DNA of 6,822 nt, taken from the NCBI GenBank assembly GCA_945873715.1, contig CAMCFL010000171.1, forward strand, positions 1 to 6,822, in the 5' to 3' direction. The number at the start of each line of letters is the position of its first letter. The stretch's first letter is position 1. The DNA is from Akkermansia muciniphila (GTDB taxonomy: Bacteria > Verrucomicrobiota > Verrucomicrobiia > Limisphaerales > UBA9464). The notes under the pieces are model-generated. The model made no database searches. It was not told the origin of the DNA and saw only the letters and a program-made list of their open reading frames with translations. The position numbers and the translations under genes were made by a program. Shown one piece after another: positions 5,063 to 6,822 of this stretch.

Positions 5063-6580
5063 ATGCCGCGAATCACCCGAAGGAATGCACTAAGACAGAT
5101 CGTCGCCCTCACGCCTGCCGCGGTTGCCGCCGGGTGCGCCGGTCCAAGCCTGCTGTTGCCCCGACCCGGCACCGATCTCATCCGACGCGAGAATGAATTG
5201 CCCGGCACGCGCGACTGGATGTTGACCTCCACCCGGGTGGACCGGGCCACGGGTTGGCGCTCCGCGTCGATCGAGGGTTACTGCTCGCAGATGCGCGTCC
5301 GGGCGGGGGACGAGATCACGCTGCACGTCAGCACGGATCCGGCCGAGCGCTTCGACGTGGAGTTCTACCGCCTGGGTTACTACGGCGGCACCGGCGGACG
5401 ACGGGTCGGCGGATTCTCGAATCTCGAAGGTGTCCCCCAGCCGATGCCGGCGGTGGGTGCGAAGCGCCTGCGCGACTGTCAATGGCCGGTGGCCGCGCGG
5501 CTCCGCATCCCGCGCGACTGGATCAGCGGCGTCTATCTCGGCCGGTTGCGGACACGGCAATCCGGGCTGGAGAGCTACGTGGTGTTCATCGTGCGGGATG
5601 ATCGTCGGGCCGACCTGCTCTTCCAGTGCAGCGATCACACCTGGCAGGCGTACAACCGGTGGCCGGACCACTTTGCGCTCTACGACAACGGCGAGCACCA
5701 GTGGTGGTGGGGCGGCAACGTGCAGGTCAGCTTCAACCGCCCCTATGGACGCTACTGCCAGATCTTCGATGCGCCGCTTTCCCAGGGGTCGGGTGAGTTC
5801 CTCCTCTGGGAATTCCCCATCGCCTACTGGCTCGAACGGGAAGGCTACGACCTGACCTATATCTCCAATCAGGACACCCATTCCGACCCGCGGGGCCTTC
5901 GCCGTGCTCAGGGATTTCTCAGCGTCGGCCACGACGAGTACTGGACCATCGAGATGTTCCGCAACATGCAGTCCGCCATCCGCGACGGGCTCAACGTGGG
6001 CTTCCTCTCCGGGAACGCGGTCTGCGGGAAGATCGCCTTCTCCCCGGATTCCAACGGGCGACGCCATCGGGTGTTCGAGCGGACGGGAGTCTTTGGACCG
6101 CCGGGAGGCACGCGCGATTTTGTGGCCATGAACTCGCTTCCCCACGAACGGCCCTATGCCAATGAACTGGTCGGTGCCCACAGCACCGGCCCGGTCACCG
6201 GTGGTGCCGACTGGACCTGCGTTCGTCCCGATCACTGGCTGTTCGCCGACACCGGAATGAAGCGGGGGGATTCCATTCCGGGAATCGTCGGCTGGGAATG
6301 GCACGGGGATCCGGCGCCCATTCCGGGGCTGGAGGTGGTGGCCACCGGCCCAACCCAGGACGCTCCGGGCAAACCGAACGGCGGCACCTATACGGCCACC
6401 GTTTACCCAGGGGCGAAGGGAAACGTCGTCTTCAACGCCGCCACCATCTGGTGGGGCGACGGCCTGAGCGAACCCCCTGGCTACCTGCGTCCATCGGTGT
6501 ACACGAGTCCTCGCGGCCCCGATCCGCGGGTGCAGGCGATCACCCGCAATCTGCTACGGAAGATGGGAGCGCGAGGCTGA
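5063..6580 (+). CDS. Putative Tat-exported lipoprotein of the N,N-dimethylformamidase large-subunit-like family
   Basis: The 505-residue product starts MPRITRRNALRQ, a twin-arginine motif, followed by a short hydrophobic stretch and a lipobox-like VAAGC with Cys25, so it is probably a Tat-dependent lipoprotein outside the inner membrane. The mature part begins with a beta-rich domain (about 45-180: GYCSQMRVRAGDEITLHVS, then FDVEFYRLGYYGGTGGRR). A larger domain (about 183-500) carries FQCSDHTWQAYNRW (187-200), EHQWWWGG (211-218), YDLTYISNQDTH (262-273), SVGHDEYWT (287-295), GFLSGNAV (313-320) and GWEWHGD (410-416). This pattern fits proteins related to the large subunit of N,N-dimethylformamidase, an amidase whose mononuclear iron is held by two Tyr and one Glu. 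Y293 and E412 are plausible ligands, but I cannot map them reliably. The substrate is unknown. No small-subunit gene is visible. The start has no clear ribosome site. Confidence 0.85.
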   Translation: MPRITRRNALRQIVALTPAAVAAGCAGPSLLLPRPGTDLIRRENELPGTRDWMLTSTRVDRATGWRSASIEGYCSQMRVRAGDEITLHVSTDPAERFDVEFYRLGYYGGTGGRRVGGFSNLEGVPQPMPAVGAKRLRDCQWPVAARLRIPRDWISGVYLGRLRTRQSGLESYVVFIVRDDRRADLLFQCSDHTWQAYNRWPDHFALYDNGEHQWWWGGNVQVSFNRPYGRYCQIFDAPLSQGSGEFLLWEFPIAYWLEREGYDLTYISNQDTHSDPRGLRRAQGFLSVGHDEYWTIEMFRNMQSAIRDGLNVGFLSGNAVCGKIAFSPDSNGRRHRVFERTGVFGPPGGTRDFVAMNSLPHERPYANELVGAHSTGPVTGGADWTCVRPDHWLFADTGMKRGDSIPGIVGWEWHGDPAPIPGLEVVATGPTQDAPGKPNGGTYTATVYPGAKGNVVFNAATIWWGDGLSEPPGYLRPSVYTSPRGPDPRVQAITRNLLRKMGARG

Positions 6581-6583
6581 GGT

Positions 6584-6822
6584 CCTGGGAGCGCGGCCGT
6601 CCCCGGCCGCTCGGGGGGTCAGGGAGGAGGGAAGCGGGCGGGGACGCCCGCGGTCCCGGGAGGGCCTGGGGGCGCGGCCGTCCCCGGCCGCTTGGGAGTC
6701 ACGGAGGAGAGAAGCGGGCGGGGACGCCCGCGGTCCCGGGAGGGACCTGGGGGCGCGGCCGTCCCCGGCCGCTCGGGGAGGCAGGGAGGAGAGAAGCGGG
6801 CGGGGACGCCCGCGGTCCCGGG
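6584..6822. repeat. 81-bp tandem repeat, three copies, running off the window
   Basis: Units start at 6584, 6665 and 6746 (81, 81 and 77 nt, the last cut by the window edge). Each holds two 7-bp hairpins that are identical in all copies: GCGGCCG/CGGCCGC around TCCC (6593-6610 in unit 1) and GCGGGCG/CGCCCGC around GGGA (6634-6651). The AG-rich spacer between them varies (23, 22 and 23 nt). Within a unit the left half (6587-6610) and the reverse complement of the right half (6634-6657) match at 21 of 24 positions. The array starts 3 nt after the stop of the lipoprotein gene and may shape its mRNA 3' end. Similar GC-rich repeats are, from memory, common in Verrucomicrobiota and Planctomycetota. 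Confidence 0.9.

Noticed and set aside
5090..6304. Minus-strand open frame of 404 codons
   Set aside because: It is fully antisense to the dimethylformamidase-like gene, which has clear family motifs and a signal sequence. No independent support.
6584..6822. CRISPR array
   Set aside because: The repeat is a contiguous 81-bp tandem unit with no unique spacers and no cas genes nearby.

Overview
This window looks like a stretch of a high-GC genome from the Verrucomicrobiota or a close PVC relative. This placement is inferred from gene style: a protein built of tryptophan-rich 32-residue helical repeats, a LamG-like secreted protein remnant, and spacers packed with GC-rich hairpin repeats. No rRNA or universal marker gene is present to confirm it. 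I found no CRISPR array, tRNA, transposase or recognisable defence operon.

Layout from left to right. (1) Positions 1-669 (+) hold the C-terminal part of a helical-repeat protein whose start lies outside the window. (2) It converges across a 158-nt spacer on a DegT/DnrJ/EryC1/StrS-type PLP aminotransferase (828-2003, -). (3) A 612-nt spacer (2004-2615) carries a strong leader hairpin, a three-hairpin repeat, a 21-nt palindrome and short tandem repeats, with no convincing gene. (4) Two minus-strand genes follow, 37 nt apart and probably co-transcribed: a UPF0261/Tm-1-like protein (3193-4401) and then a short RodZ-like membrane protein (2616-3155). (5) A divergent spacer (4402-4666) contains second copies of the three-hairpin repeat and of the palindrome. 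(6) On the plus strand there is a broken gene (4667-5026): a clean signal peptide, an in-frame TAA, then a LamG-like segment. (7) Next is a Tat-type lipoprotein of the N,N-dimethylformamidase large-subunit-like family (5063-6580). (8) The window ends in three copies of an 81-bp tandem repeat (6584-6822) that begins 3 nt after that gene's stop.

The genes do not form one obvious pathway. The aminotransferase suggests amino-sugar synthesis for surface polysaccharide. The RodZ-like protein suggests an envelope or cell-shape role. The plus-strand genes at the right encode exported products. The most unusual content is in the repeats. The same two hairpin families flank the UPF0261/RodZ-like pair in the same orientation. 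The terminal 81-bp repeat consists of two near-mirror hairpins whose differences are compensatory and whose loops are complementary. I see no strong evidence for a complete novel system, and the findings are graded accordingly.
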